DNA from: Bin5 sp965200615 | GTDB lineage: Bacteria; Chloroflexota; Anaerolineae; Caldilineales; Caldilineaceae | Assembly: GCA_965200615.1 (NCBI GenBank) | Contig: OZ241377.1 | Location: 62,001-126,000 of the forward strand | Length of the DNA: 64,000 bases | Direction: 5' to 3' | Shown here: positions 27,038 through 35,821 of the stretch, one piece after another | How the letters are laid out: every line of letters begins with the position of its first letter | How positions within the stretch are numbered: position 1 is the first letter of the stretch | Program-made: the position numbers and the translations under genes | The notes under the pieces: generated by a model | The model's input: only the letters and a program-made list of their open reading frames with translations | What the model was told of the DNA's origin: nothing | The model's database searches: none

Positions 27038-27487
27038 ATGCTGCGCGCAGGCTTCGTCGGCACCGGCCGCATCAGCGACCTCCACGCCCTCGAATATCTC
27101 CAAAACGAACGCGCCCAAATCGCGGCCGTCTGCGACATCGACGAAGAAAGCGCTCAACGCCGGGCAGACGGCTGGAATGTGCCGCCCCACCGCGTCTTCA
27201 CCAACCACCACGACCTGCTCGCCCTGCCCGACCTCGACCTGATCGAAATCCTCCTGCCCCATCACCTCCACCACCCCGTCACCCTCTCCCGCGACGGCCA
27301 GACCCGCACCTTCGACAACCTCCCTACCGGCTGGGAGCAGAGCTTCATCCACGCCACCCGCCACCTCATCGACGCCCTCCGCGACGGCGCCCCGCCCCGC
27401 CTGACCGGCGACGAAGGCCGTACTATCCTGCGCCCACTCCTCGCCGCCCACCACTCCGCCCGCATCGGCCAGTCCGTCCACGTCTGA
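27038..27487 (+). pseudogene. Internally deleted Gfo/Idh/MocA oxidoreductase
   Basis: The 149-residue frame is open and begins with a normal Rossmann half (MLRAGFVGTGRISDLHALEY, VCDIDEESAQ) but at about residue 77 jumps from the IEILLPHHLH segment straight to a C-terminal helix region (GWEQSFIHATRHLIDALRDG ... ILRPLLAAHHSARIGQ). The EKP catalytic motif and about 200 residues of the substrate domain are absent, so it cannot be a working dehydrogenase. ATG 27038 is 14 bases after GAGGAG. A related C-terminal fragment lies at 29051-29218. Confidence 0.8.
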
Positions 27488-27881
27488 CTCCACGCAAACA
27501 CCCCTTAGGCTAACGGAATTCAGCTCCATCCGACTGTGGAGGAATGTCAAACCACTGATCTCCCTAAGTGCATTCCAAATGCTTTGCGAAGGGGACAGCG
27601 GTTGGACTTGGAGTTGGCAAAGGAAATGAGCTCAGAAGGAGCAAAGCGAATCGCAGAGAGGCGAAGGCGAAATCTTTGCGGGGTGCAGAAGAGATGTTTG
27701 AGGAGATGTGAAACTGGGGTGAAGGGCGTCCACAGGCGACCGCGTGGGTCTCCACTTGGAAACAACTGTTGACAGAGGCGAATCTCGGTAATGTCCCGGC
27801 CAGTATCCGCCTACTCGGCCCCAGAGGACATCCCTTACTGATGAACAATAAAACTGGAATGCACGCGATAACAGTTCGAGA
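27488..27881. other. Intergenic region with a possible degenerate coding relic
   Basis: No intact gene. On the plus strand from about 27602 the translation looks protein-like in two frames that could have been one gene: LELAKEMSSEGAKRIAERRR, then in the next frame KSLRGAEEMFEEM, a stop at 27712, and WGEGRPQATAWVSTWKQLL to about 27881. The change of frame and internal stop would make it a relic. Composition is less GC-rich than the neighbours. No family can be named. Confidence 0.3.
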
Positions 27882-28958
27882 CTAGCGAACTCCGAACTGC
27901 TCCAGTGCCTCCTCATCCAGTTCAACACCCAGGCCCGGCTCCTGCGGGACCTTGAAGTAACCGTCCTCGAATTCAAGAGGGCGAACAATGAGATCATCCA
28001 CGCGAAGCATCTCACCCACGATATCGCTGGACAGCGTTGTCGCCTTCGTCGCAGCGCATGCATGGATGTGAGAGGCCTCCGAAACGCCCAGTCCGACTCC
28101 CGATCCATGCCAGACGGGTATGCCGGCTGCCTCGGCCACCGCTGTGCCCTGCTTGAAATCGTTCAAGCCGCGGCCCAGATTCAGGTAGTCACACGCTTCG
28201 CGCTTGACCGCGTTTATGACATCTTGATGATTGCCCAGGTGCAGTGCCAGGGGGAAATCCAGTTTCTCTCTAAGCAGAACGTACCAATCCAAATTACTGC
28301 ACGAGACGGGATCCTCAAAGCATTCAATGTTATCGAGATAGGGTTCCAAGCCGCGTGCGATTTCCAGGACATGCGTCGGATGTTGCAGGTGCTGCCCCGC
28401 GTCGACGGTCACTCTCACGGCTGTGCCAACCGCCTTGTTGATGGCAGAAATGCGTTCCACCACGGGGTCGCCCAGATTGGCTTTCATCTTTAGCACGTCA
28501 ATCCCCAGTTCTGCGGCCTGCCGCGCCCGCCTCGCCGCATCATCAGGCCACATCTGCCCGCTGCAAAGAGACCCGCGCACGCGGCTGCGATAGGCGCCCC
28601 CAAGTAACTGGTAGACCGGCAACCCGAGCGCCTTGCCCACCAAGTCGTACAGTGCCGTCTCATAGGCTTGTTCAACCCCGCTCGCCTGGACCCACATGTC
28701 GGCGATGGGCAAGTGCTGCCAGTTCAGGTCAAAAAGGTCCTGTCCCTCAAACAACGGCGCAAACTGGCGAATTGTGCTCTCTGCCACGCCTTTTGGCGCC
28801 TCCCCCAGCCCGCTGAGACCACTGTCTGTGGTCATCCGCAGCAGCACGATAGGTAAGTCCCACCAGGCGCCGCTCCATCCTTCAATATTGGCGCTGTGCC
28901 AGCTGACAGGGTGCAGCGGTACTCGGACGCGGAAGGTTTCGATCTCTGCAATTCTCAT
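27882..28958 (-). CDS. Enolase-superfamily (mandelate racemase/muconate lactonizing type) enzyme
   Basis: 358-residue enzyme. Catalytic K157-x-K159 (DVLKMKANLG), metal ligands D186 (VTVDAGQ) and E215 (ECFEDPVS), and a His-rich barrel end (LALHLGNHQD); this KxK type abstracts an alpha proton from a carboxylate, as racemases and acid-sugar dehydratases do. Start 28958 has TTGGAG upstream on the minus strand; longer in-frame starts lack family similarity. It lies alone on the minus strand between two fragments of a Gfo/Idh gene. Confidence 0.88.
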   Translation of the reverse strand: MRIAEIETFRVRVPLHPVSWHSANIEGWSGAWWDLPIVLLRMTTDSGLSGLGEAPKGVAESTIRQFAPLFEGQDLFDLNWQHLPIADMWVQASGVEQAYETALYDLVGKALGLPVYQLLGGAYRSRVRGSLCSGQMWPDDAARRARQAAELGIDVLKMKANLGDPVVERISAINKAVGTAVRVTVDAGQHLQHPTHVLEIARGLEPYLDNIECFEDPVSCSNLDWYVLLREKLDFPLALHLGNHQDVINAVKREACDYLNLGRGLNDFKQGTAVAEAAGIPVWHGSGVGLGVSEASHIHACAATKATTLSSDIVGEMLRVDDLIVRPLEFEDGYFKVPQEPGLGVELDEEALEQFGVR

Positions 28959-29050
28959 CTGCGATATCTCCAAGACGACCATCCACTGCTTGATATCGAA
29001 TCTGTCACGGCGCAAATCCACCGTCAACGGCAAGAGCCGCTCCTTCTACA

Positions 29051-29218
29051 CCCCCCACCGACTGAGAGTAGAGCTTCATCTACGCCACCCGCCAACTCAT
29101 CGATGCCCACCACAACGGAGGCCCCCCAACTCTGACCGCACCCGAAGGCGGCGCCATCCTGCGCTCCCTACTCGCCGCCCAGCACTCCGCCCGCACCGGT
29201 CAGGCTGTCCGTGTCTGA
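29051..29218 (+). pseudogene. C-terminal relic of a Gfo/Idh oxidoreductase
   Basis: Aligned by hand without gaps to the last 54 codons of the gene at 27038-27487, 127 of 162 bases agree (about 78%). The relic contains two stops where the other copy has Trp and Gln (TGG to TGA, CAG to TAG at 29069-29071) and then reads SFIYATRQLIDAHHNG, LLAAQHSARTGQAVRV and the same TGA stop. There is no N-terminal part. It is a second, decayed copy of the same gene type. Confidence 0.75.
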
Positions 29219-29357
29219 CCGGCGAACCCTAAACGGCTCCCGCGCCAAAACGCAAGGTCGGTCGGCCTGCCAGCGAAATGCCACTGACAATCCGACCGAC
29301 GCATGGAACTTCTACCGTACTAACGATCCTGCGCGGCGTATCTGAAATCCAGACTCC

Positions 29358-29792
29358 CTAGAAGGGAATATCCTCCTCACCGCCTGGCAGTGCGTCTCCA
29401 TTAGACCCGTCGCCCAAAGGCGCGCCCTGCCCGCCTGCCTGACCCCATCCACCGGCAAGCGCTTCACTTTCTGCCCGCGTGTTCAGGAACCGCACGGTCC
29501 GCGCCGTTACTTCCAGTGAAGCGCGCGTGTTCCCCTCCTGGTCCGTCCACGTGCTGGGCTCCTCAACTTCGCCCACAACCAGCACTCTCTGCCCCTTCGT
29601 CAGATACTGGTTACACGTCTCGGCCAGCCCGCGCCACGCTGCCACCCGGAACCAGACAGTCTTCTCCTGGCGCTGGCCGGTCCAGGACCGACTGGTGGCG
29701 ACACTGAAGTTGGTTACGGCTACGCCGCTTGCCGTGTACCGCATCTCTGGATCGCGGCCCAGGTTCCCTACAAGTGTGATCTGCTGATACAT
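29358..29792 (-). CDS. ssb: Single-stranded DNA-binding protein (third of three)
   Basis: 144-residue SSB with the OB fold in residues 1-105 (MYQQITLVGNLGRDPEMRYT, GQRVLVVGEVEEPSTWTD) and a flexible Gly/Gln tail ending GGEEDIPF, the acidic tip that recruits replication and repair proteins. Protects single-stranded DNA during replication and recombination. GGGGGAG lies just upstream of the ATG. It is the most promoter-distal of three tandem ssb genes on this strand (126 bases after the middle one); no promoter of its own is evident. Confidence 0.93.
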   Translation of the reverse strand: MYQQITLVGNLGRDPEMRYTASGVAVTNFSVATSRSWTGQRQEKTVWFRVAAWRGLAETCNQYLTKGQRVLVVGEVEEPSTWTDQEGNTRASLEVTARTVRFLNTRAESEALAGGWGQAGGQGAPLGDGSNGDALPGGEEDIPF

Positions 29793-29918
29793 TGCTCTCC
29801 CCCTTGTTCCGCTCGCAACGAACTTGCCGTTCGGGTCAAGGCCTGCTGCCGGCAGTCACACAACGGTCGGCTCTGCCATACTGAAATAGAACCGCCCACG
29901 CCTAGCATGACCAACCCA

Positions 29919-30359
29919 TTAGAACGGAATATCCTCCTCGTCCCCGGCCTCATGAGTCGGCCCGGGCCCATCCCCTGGCGGTCTATTCTGGCCTCCACCG
30001 TACTGTCCCCGACCGCCGTCCATGGCCTCGGCTCTTGTGCTGAGAAACTGCACATTTCGCGCCCGAACTTGGAGGGAAGCCCGAGAATTGCCTTCCTGGT
30101 CGGTAAAGACATAGGGTTCCTCAATTTCGCCGACAACCAGAACTCTTTGTCCTTTCGTCAGATATTGGTTGCACGTCTCGGCTTGCCTTTCCCATGCAGA
30201 CACGCGGAACCAGACTGTCTTCTCATTCCTCTGACCATCTGCGCCTGTCCATCCCCGACTGGTTGCGACCGGGAATGAAGTGACAGCGACGCCGCTTGCC
30301 GTGTACCGCATCTCCGGATCGCGGCCCAGGTTCCCAATCAAAGTAATCTGCTGATACAT
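29919..30359 (-). CDS. ssb: Single-stranded DNA-binding protein (second of three)
   Basis: 146-residue SSB, closely related to its neighbours: MYQQITLIGNLGRDPEMRYT, GWTGADGQRNEKTVWFRV, tail GDEEDIPF. The OB fold core spans residues 1-108, and the linker is Gly/Gln/Pro-rich. The ribosome binding site GGAAGGG is ten bases from the ATG. It lies 137 bases downstream of the first ssb and differs from it at many positions, so the duplication is not recent. Likely role is the same basic function, or specialisation for repair or recombination. Confidence 0.93.
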   Translation of the reverse strand: MYQQITLIGNLGRDPEMRYTASGVAVTSFPVATSRGWTGADGQRNEKTVWFRVSAWERQAETCNQYLTKGQRVLVVGEIEEPYVFTDQEGNSRASLQVRARNVQFLSTRAEAMDGGRGQYGGGQNRPPGDGPGPTHEAGDEEDIPF

Positions 30360-30496
30360 TAAGAGCTTTCCCTTCCTTCAATCTGTTTTGGATATGTTGA
30401 AACGGAGCGAACTGCGACGAACTGCCTAAGTCACCAATTTCCCGCGCCGCTCCGGGAGTCACGATTTCCTGGAATGTATCGATACTGTCCAAGAAT

Positions 30497-30922
30497 CTAG
30501 AACGGAATGCTCTCTCCGCCGTTCGATTCAGGACTGGGGGCATGTTGGCCATTTGCATAGGCAGCCTGCCCCTCGGACAAGACGCTGCCTTCGTCCCGCG
30601 AACTGAGGAACCGTACGTTACGCGCCCGAACCTGTAATGAGGCCCGCGCATTACCGCTGTCGTCGGTCCACACGTAAGGCTCTTCTAGCTCCCCTACAAC
30701 CAGCACTCGCTGGCCCTTAGTCAGATACTGATTACAGGTCTCGGCCTGCCGCTGCCACACAGACACCCGAAACCAAACGGTCTTCTCCTGCCGCTGCCCG
30801 TCTTGGCCTGTCCACGACCTTGAGGTGGCCACGCTGAAGCGCGTTACAGGATCCCCGCTCGGCGCGTACTGCATTTTCGGATCATTGCCGAGATTCCCAA
30901 CCAAAGTAATCTGTTGATACAT
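30497..30922 (-). CDS. ssb: Single-stranded DNA-binding protein (first of three, promoter-proximal)
   Basis: 141-residue SSB: MYQQITLVGNLGNDPKMQYA, GQRVLVVGELEEPYVWTD, with tail NGGESIPF, one acidic residue fewer than the other two. AAGGAA precedes the ATG at the expected distance. A promoter with TTGACA, 17-bp spacer and TACAAT lies about 80 bases upstream (31009-31037, minus strand) and contains an SOS-box-like sequence, suggesting damage-inducible expression of this gene and perhaps of all three. Confidence 0.93.
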   Translation of the reverse strand: MYQQITLVGNLGNDPKMQYAPSGDPVTRFSVATSRSWTGQDGQRQEKTVWFRVSVWQRQAETCNQYLTKGQRVLVVGELEEPYVWTDDSGNARASLQVRARNVRFLSSRDEGSVLSEGQAAYANGQHAPSPESNGGESIPF

Positions 30923-31283
30923 TGTACAGTTTCCTTACTTGATGTGCAATTGGTATCGATTCATCGCATCGGTACCCGATCAGGGTTCTCCGGATTCGAT
31001 ATACTCGTATTGTACATATGTTCTATAATTCTGTCAATACTCAATATCGCCGGCGCGCGGCCCGGATTATTTGCGGTGATCATCCAAACAATGGTGGTTT
31101 CAGCCCAGGCAACAGTTCGGCCCATTTGTTTAATAATAATATAATATATAATTTTTTACCAAAAAAGCACGACAAAACCTGCCAGAATCCTTCAGCGTTC
31201 TCCCCGCCACGCCTGACCTCGATCTATCGCCGCAGTCACTGACCACTGCCAGAGATTAGACCTAATCGCCACTTCATGGAATA
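30923..31283. other. AT-rich intergenic region with ssb promoter and a dispersed repeat
   Basis: 361 bases without a gene between divergent ssb and M24 peptidase. It holds the ssb promoter (31009-31037), a very AT-rich patch (about 31128-31160, TTTAATAATAATATAATATA) that could serve a promoter or a site of easy melting, and at 31196-31250 a copy of a sequence found again at 40000-40070 (GCCACGCCTGACCTCGATC then GTCACTGACCACTGCC). Confidence 0.5.
31009..31037 (-). promoter_or_regulatory. Predicted ssb promoter with SOS-box-like operator
   Basis: Read on the minus strand: TTGACA (31032-31037), 17-bp spacer, TACAAT (31009-31014). The sequence AGAACATATGTACA (31011-31024) overlaps the spacer and -10 and matches 11 of 14 positions of the Bacillus LexA (DinR) box CGAACRNRYGTTYC. 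The same arrangement occurs at lexA in this window. Confidence 0.6.
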
Positions 31284-32603
31284 ATGTCGGCATATCCCGT
31301 TGCTTCTTCTCTTATCAACCAGCTAGCGCGCGCCAACACCGCACGCGCCCAGCGGCATTTAGCGGGGACAGCACACTTGAAGCTCCAAACGATCCGCGAT
31401 CACCTGCGCCAACACAACATCGCCGGCTGGCTCCTCTACGATTTTCGCGGCCAGAACCCTATCGCCGCCTCAGTCGCCGGGCTCGAATCTACCGGCACGC
31501 GCCGCTGGTTTCTCTGGATCTCTGCCGAGGGCGAGCCGCAATGGCTCGTCCACGCCATCGAGCAGTCCACGTTCAGCGCTGTCAGCCCGGAAATGGCCGG
31601 GCCGATGCATCTCTACGTCGGCTGGCAGGAGATGGAGCAGAAGCTGCAAGATATGCTGCCCCAGGCCGCCGCCAGCCAGATCGCCATGGAATACAGCCCC
31701 CATGGCGCTATCCCCTACGTCAGCAACGTCGACGCCGGCGCCCTCGAAATGGTGCGAGCCTCAACTGCCGCAAACGTCGTCAGCAGCGCCGACCTCGTAC
31801 AACTCGTACAAGCTGTGCTCACTTCCCGGCAGATGGAAAGCCACCGTCGCGCCGCCGCCCATGTTCTGGCGACCAAGGACGCGGCCTTCGCCTTCGTCGC
31901 CCAAGCCCTGCGTCACCAGCAGGAGATTACCGAGTACGGAGCGCAGCAGTTCATCGTCGAACAATTCCGCGCCGCGGATCTGACGTGGGACCACGATCCC
32001 ATCGTGGCCGTCAACGGCAATGCAGCCCTCCCTCACTACGCGCCCAGCGCACAGCGCTACAGCCCGATCCGACCCGGCGATCTGCTCCTGATCGATCTGT
32101 GGGCCAAAGAGAGCAACAGTCCGGCCGACTGCTACGCCGACATCACTTGGACAGCCTACTGCGGTGACGAACCGCCCGCAGCCGCCAGCCGCGTCTTCGA
32201 CGTCGTCGCCCAGGCACGCGATACCGCCGTAACAGTGATTAACAGGGTCTTCGAGTCCGGCAATACAATTCACGGCTACGAAGTCGACGACGCCGTCAGC
32301 GCCGTCATCACAGATGCAGGTTTCGGCGAGGGTATCCTCCACCGCACCGGCCACAGCCTGGGACCGGACACCCACTGGAACGGCGTCAACATCGACAACG
32401 TCGAGACCCAGGACCGCCGTACACTTATCCCCGGCGTCATGTTCACAATCGAACCGGGCATCTACCTGCCCCAACTCGACTTCGACGAAAGCGGCCAGCC
32501 CAAAGGTCTCGGCATCCGCAGCGAAGTCAACTGTATCGTTCACGACGGCCGCCTCGAAGTGACGACCCTGCCCTACCAAACGGAGCTGATCCCTTTGGGC
32601 TGA
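31284..32603 (+). CDS. M24 family metallopeptidase (Xaa-Pro aminopeptidase-like)
   Basis: 439-residue pita-bread-fold peptidase. The C-terminal domain carries the dinuclear metal ligands: D in LLIDLWAKES, D in ADITWTAYCG, H in HRTGHSLGPDTH, E in MFTIEPGIYL and E in IRSEVNCIV. The N-terminal domain (residues 1-190) is of the creatinase/prolidase type. Predicted to cleave the bond before proline in short peptides or to act on a related amide. ATG 31284 has no strong ribosome binding site. The lut genes begin 46 bases later, so they may be co-transcribed. Confidence 0.9.
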   Translation: MSAYPVASSLINQLARANTARAQRHLAGTAHLKLQTIRDHLRQHNIAGWLLYDFRGQNPIAASVAGLESTGTRRWFLWISAEGEPQWLVHAIEQSTFSAVSPEMAGPMHLYVGWQEMEQKLQDMLPQAAASQIAMEYSPHGAIPYVSNVDAGALEMVRASTAANVVSSADLVQLVQAVLTSRQMESHRRAAAHVLATKDAAFAFVAQALRHQQEITEYGAQQFIVEQFRAADLTWDHDPIVAVNGNAALPHYAPSAQRYSPIRPGDLLLIDLWAKESNSPADCYADITWTAYCGDEPPAAASRVFDVVAQARDTAVTVINRVFESGNTIHGYEVDDAVSAVITDAGFGEGILHRTGHSLGPDTHWNGVNIDNVETQDRRTLIPGVMFTIEPGIYLPQLDFDESGQPKGLGIRSEVNCIVHDGRLEVTTLPYQTELIPLG

Positions 32604-32649
32604 TACTCGCCACTAACCACTGACCACTGAATTTCGAGTCGTTTATCCC

Positions 32650-33495
32650 ATGCACAAGGCCAAATTTGAGCAAAGACCCAGACGAGTTGCCCTGTTCGTC
32701 ACCTGTATGGTGGATATGCTCTACCCCGGCGTGGGTATCGCCGCCTGCGAACTGCTTGAGAAGAACGACATCGAGGTAATCTTCCCGGAGGAGCAAACCT
32801 GCTGCGGTCAGCCGGCCTTTAACGCCGGCTATCGTGACGAAGCCCGCAAACTGGCCCGACGCTTCCTGTCGATCTTCGGGCCGCTCGTCGAGAGCGGCGA
32901 AGTCGATGCCGTCGTCGCGCCCTCCGGCAGTTGCGCCACCATGACAAGCCACTTCTTCGAGCCGATCTTTCAGGAATCCCAGGAGTCCGACCTGGCCCAC
33001 CAGGCCGAGAGCTTGGCGTCAGTCACCTTCGAGCTGACGGAATTCCTCGTTGACGTGCTCGGCCTCGTCAACACCGGCGCCCAACTGCAGGGCAAAGCCA
33101 CCTATCATCCCTGCTGCCATCTCTATCGCGAACTGGGCGTCGACGAGCAGCCGCGCAAACTGCTGCACGGCGTCGAAGGCCTCGAAGTCGTAGACCTGCC
33201 CCACGGCGATGATTGCTGTGGATTCGGCGGGCTTTTCGCCATCAAGAACAGCGGCATAAGCGCGGCCATGGGCCGCGCCAAGGCGCGCTGCGCCGAGCAA
33301 TCCGGCGCCGACGCCATCGTCCTTTGCGACGTAAGTTGCATGACCCATATCAACGGCATTCTCAGCCGCGAAGGTGTGACTTGCCGCGCTCACCATATCG
33401 CCGAAATACTGAACAACCATCTCGGCGGCACTCTGCGTCCCCCGTCGCAGCCGCCGCCGGCGCAATCGGACCACCCCCGACGCTGGGGCGACTGA
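32650..33495 (+). CDS. lutA: LutA-type Fe-S oxidoreductase subunit (CCG domain)
   Basis: 281 residues with two cysteine-rich CCG domains (EEQTCCGQPAFNAGY near residue 55 and DDCCGFGGLFAIKNSG near residue 192) that bind an Fe-S cofactor; HPCCHLYRELG lies between them. This is the LutA/YkgE subunit of the three-part L-lactate oxidation complex. It is followed by lutB and lutC homologues in the canonical order. ATG 32650 is separated from the peptidase stop by the recurrent ACTGACCACTGA motif. Confidence 0.9.
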   Translation: MHKAKFEQRPRRVALFVTCMVDMLYPGVGIAACELLEKNDIEVIFPEEQTCCGQPAFNAGYRDEARKLARRFLSIFGPLVESGEVDAVVAPSGSCATMTSHFFEPIFQESQESDLAHQAESLASVTFELTEFLVDVLGLVNTGAQLQGKATYHPCCHLYRELGVDEQPRKLLHGVEGLEVVDLPHGDDCCGFGGLFAIKNSGISAAMGRAKARCAEQSGADAIVLCDVSCMTHINGILSREGVTCRAHHIAEILNNHLGGTLRPPSQPPPAQSDHPRRWGD

Positions 33496-33565
33496 CGCTG
33501 CCTGCCCGAAACATCTTTCAACCGGCCTTTGCCGCACGGCAACAGGCCGCCAGGAAGCCAACACG

Positions 33566-34993
33566 ATGCAAGTCGACATCCATGCCCCCTACAAAGACCG
33601 CGTCCAGCAGGCCCTGAGCGATCCCAATCTTCGCGTCGCCGTCAGCAAGGCCACCGACCGCATGTCCAATGCGCGTCTCGCCTCCATGGACGCAATCGAG
33701 GGGCAGCGGCTGCGGTCGCAACTGCGTCAGATGAAGGAGCATGTTCTGCGTAACTGGCCCGACTATCTGGAACAGCTGGAGTCGAACCTGACGCGCAATG
33801 GCTGTACCGTCCATTGGGCCGGGGGCATAGAGGACGCGCAGGCAATTGTCAAAGATATCGCCTTGCAGAACAGCGCCAATCTGGTCGTCAAGTCCAAGTC
33901 CATGGCAACCGAGGAGATTCACCTCAACCACGCTTTGGAAGAGGCCGGCCTGCGTGTCGTCGAGACCGACTTGGGCGAATACATCATCCAGCTCGCCGAC
34001 GAGCCGCCTAGCCATATCGTCGCGCCCGTCATCCACAAGCGGTTGGAAGAGATTGCCGAGGTCTTCCAGGACAAACTGGACATGCCCCCAACGCGCGAAC
34101 CGACGAAAATGACCTCGCTGGCGCGTGCTAGGCTGCGCCAGGAGTTCTTCGCCGCCGGCATGGGCGTCAGCGGCTGCAACTTCGCCATCGCCGAGACCGG
34201 TACCATCTGCATCGTCACCAACGAAGGCAACGGACGCATGGTCTCCAGTATGCCCCGCGTCTATGTTGCTGTTATGGGCATCGAAAAACTCGTCCCGACT
34301 GTCGAAGACGCCTTCTTGCAGCTCCAGGCCCTTTGTCGCAGCGCCACCGGCCAGCAGCTCACCGTCTACTGCTCCATGACCAGCGGGCCGCGCCGGGAAG
34401 GCGACGTAGACGGCCCCGAGCAGGTGCATGTTGTCCTCCTCGACAACGGCCGCTCGCGCATGCTGGCGCGCGGCTACGGCGAGGCCCTGCTCTGCATCCG
34501 CTGCGGCGCCTGCCTCAACGCCTGCCCTGTCTATCAGGAGATCGGCGGCCACGCCTATGGCGGTACCTACAACGGCCCCATCGGCGCCGTGATCTCACCC
34601 GCCCTTGCCCCCGAAATTGCTCAATTCAAAGAGCTGCCCCACGCCACATCCCTGTGCGGCGCCTGCCGCGAGGCCTGCCCCGTCAAGATCGACCTGCCCC
34701 GCCTTCTCCTCGACCTGCGCTCCGACCTTGTGCAGCAGGGCGCCTCGCCCAAGCCTGAAGCATGGGGCATCAAGAGCTACGCCAGCCTGATGAGCAGCCG
34801 CCGTATGTACGAGAATCTCGGCAAAATGGCCAACATCGGCTCAAATCTTTACGCCGGTATGAGCGGGGGCAATATCAAACTCCTGCCTCCCCCCTTGAAT
34901 GGCTGGACCGCATACCGGGATTTCGCGCCCTTCGCTCCCAAAAGCTTCCGGGACTGGTGGCGGGAACGCAAAAAACTGCGAGGGCAGGCATGA
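33566..34993 (+). CDS. lutB: LutB-type iron-sulfur protein
   Basis: 475-residue LutB/YkgF homologue. An N-terminal LUD domain (residues 60-300) is followed by two 4Fe-4S motifs, C310-IRC-GAC-LNACP and CGACREACPVKI near residue 365, and a C-terminal DUF3390-like tail ending WRERKKLRG. Together with LutA and LutC it oxidises L-lactate to pyruvate in the cytoplasm. The gap to lutA is 70 bases and to lutC 63 bases. Start ATG 33566 has CAGGAAG upstream. Confidence 0.92.
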   Translation: MQVDIHAPYKDRVQQALSDPNLRVAVSKATDRMSNARLASMDAIEGQRLRSQLRQMKEHVLRNWPDYLEQLESNLTRNGCTVHWAGGIEDAQAIVKDIALQNSANLVVKSKSMATEEIHLNHALEEAGLRVVETDLGEYIIQLADEPPSHIVAPVIHKRLEEIAEVFQDKLDMPPTREPTKMTSLARARLRQEFFAAGMGVSGCNFAIAETGTICIVTNEGNGRMVSSMPRVYVAVMGIEKLVPTVEDAFLQLQALCRSATGQQLTVYCSMTSGPRREGDVDGPEQVHVVLLDNGRSRMLARGYGEALLCIRCGACLNACPVYQEIGGHAYGGTYNGPIGAVISPALAPEIAQFKELPHATSLCGACREACPVKIDLPRLLLDLRSDLVQQGASPKPEAWGIKSYASLMSSRRMYENLGKMANIGSNLYAGMSGGNIKLLPPPLNGWTAYRDFAPFAPKSFRDWWRERKKLRGQA

Positions 34994-35056
34994 GAACGCC
35001 TCCCGATCAACCCACAGCTGGCAGCCGTCGCACACTGAGTATTGGACTTAAGACAC

Positions 35057-35821
35057 ATGAGCGTTCGTGATACAACTCTGGCCCGGCTGCGTGAAACCCT
35101 GCGACAGCCCCACCTTCCCTTTCCACCCGCGCAGAGCGAACCGCTAACTCACGCCGAACGCATGACCGTAACCCACGCCCCCGGCAATATCTGGGCGCAG
35201 GCTCAACGCTTCGCCCAGGAGCTGCACGCCGTCAAAGGCAGTTGCGAGCTGCTGGAGACCGTGACCGAAGCCCGGCTGTCCGTCGTCTCACGCCTGCAAC
35301 TGTGGTTGGAGGAGGAGCAGGCGGCCCGCAAGACCGTCGATGTCGAACGCCCCGAGGACTGGGAGGTCCTCTGCTGGCCATTGGACCAGCTTCAGATCGA
35401 AGGGTTGCCCCTCATTCTGAAGGATGTGGGCTTCAAGCTGATCGAACCGACCGACCTGCACGATCCCCAGCAGCGCGAACACATCCGCAAGATCCGGGCC
35501 GGTATCACCACAGTCGAAGCCGCTTTCGCCAGCACAGGTTCCTTTGTCGTCGGAGGCCGCGGCGCCAACGCCCGCGCCGCCAGTCTGACACCCTTTCGAC
35601 ACCTGGTCGTGATCCCGTTCAGCAGGCTATTCGCCACCGGTGAAGACTGGCTGGCCGAAATGCGTCACGCCGGAAAACTGGACGCCTATGTGCGCGACAG
35701 CCGCAACCTGTCCATCATCACCGGCCCCAGCAAATCCGCCGACCTCGAAGGCAACCTCACCATGGGCGTCCATGGCCCCAAAGTCGTCCATGCCATCCTC
35801 TTCGATGACTTGCACCAGTAG
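35057..35821 (+). CDS. lutC: LutC-type LUD domain protein
   Basis: 254-residue LUD protein (YkgG/LutC). Features: N-terminal helix, GITTVEAAFASTGSFVVGG (family segment), and the C-terminal ITGPSKSADLEGNLTMGVHG, the LUD signature with GPSxTADIE. It completes the lactate oxidation set. Two starts are close: ATG 35057 and TTG 35042; ATG is preferred but its ribosome binding site is weak. The sulfurtransferase gene follows 107 bases later. Confidence 0.9.
   Translation: MSVRDTTLARLRETLRQPHLPFPPAQSEPLTHAERMTVTHAPGNIWAQAQRFAQELHAVKGSCELLETVTEARLSVVSRLQLWLEEEQAARKTVDVERPEDWEVLCWPLDQLQIEGLPLILKDVGFKLIEPTDLHDPQQREHIRKIRAGITTVEAAFASTGSFVVGGRGANARAASLTPFRHLVVIPFSRLFATGEDWLAEMRHAGKLDAYVRDSRNLSIITGPSKSADLEGNLTMGVHGPKVVHAILFDDLHQ

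Noticed and set aside
35042..35056. TTG start for lutC
   Set aside because: It adds only five residues (MDLRH) that are not conserved in type; the ATG at 35057 is preferred.
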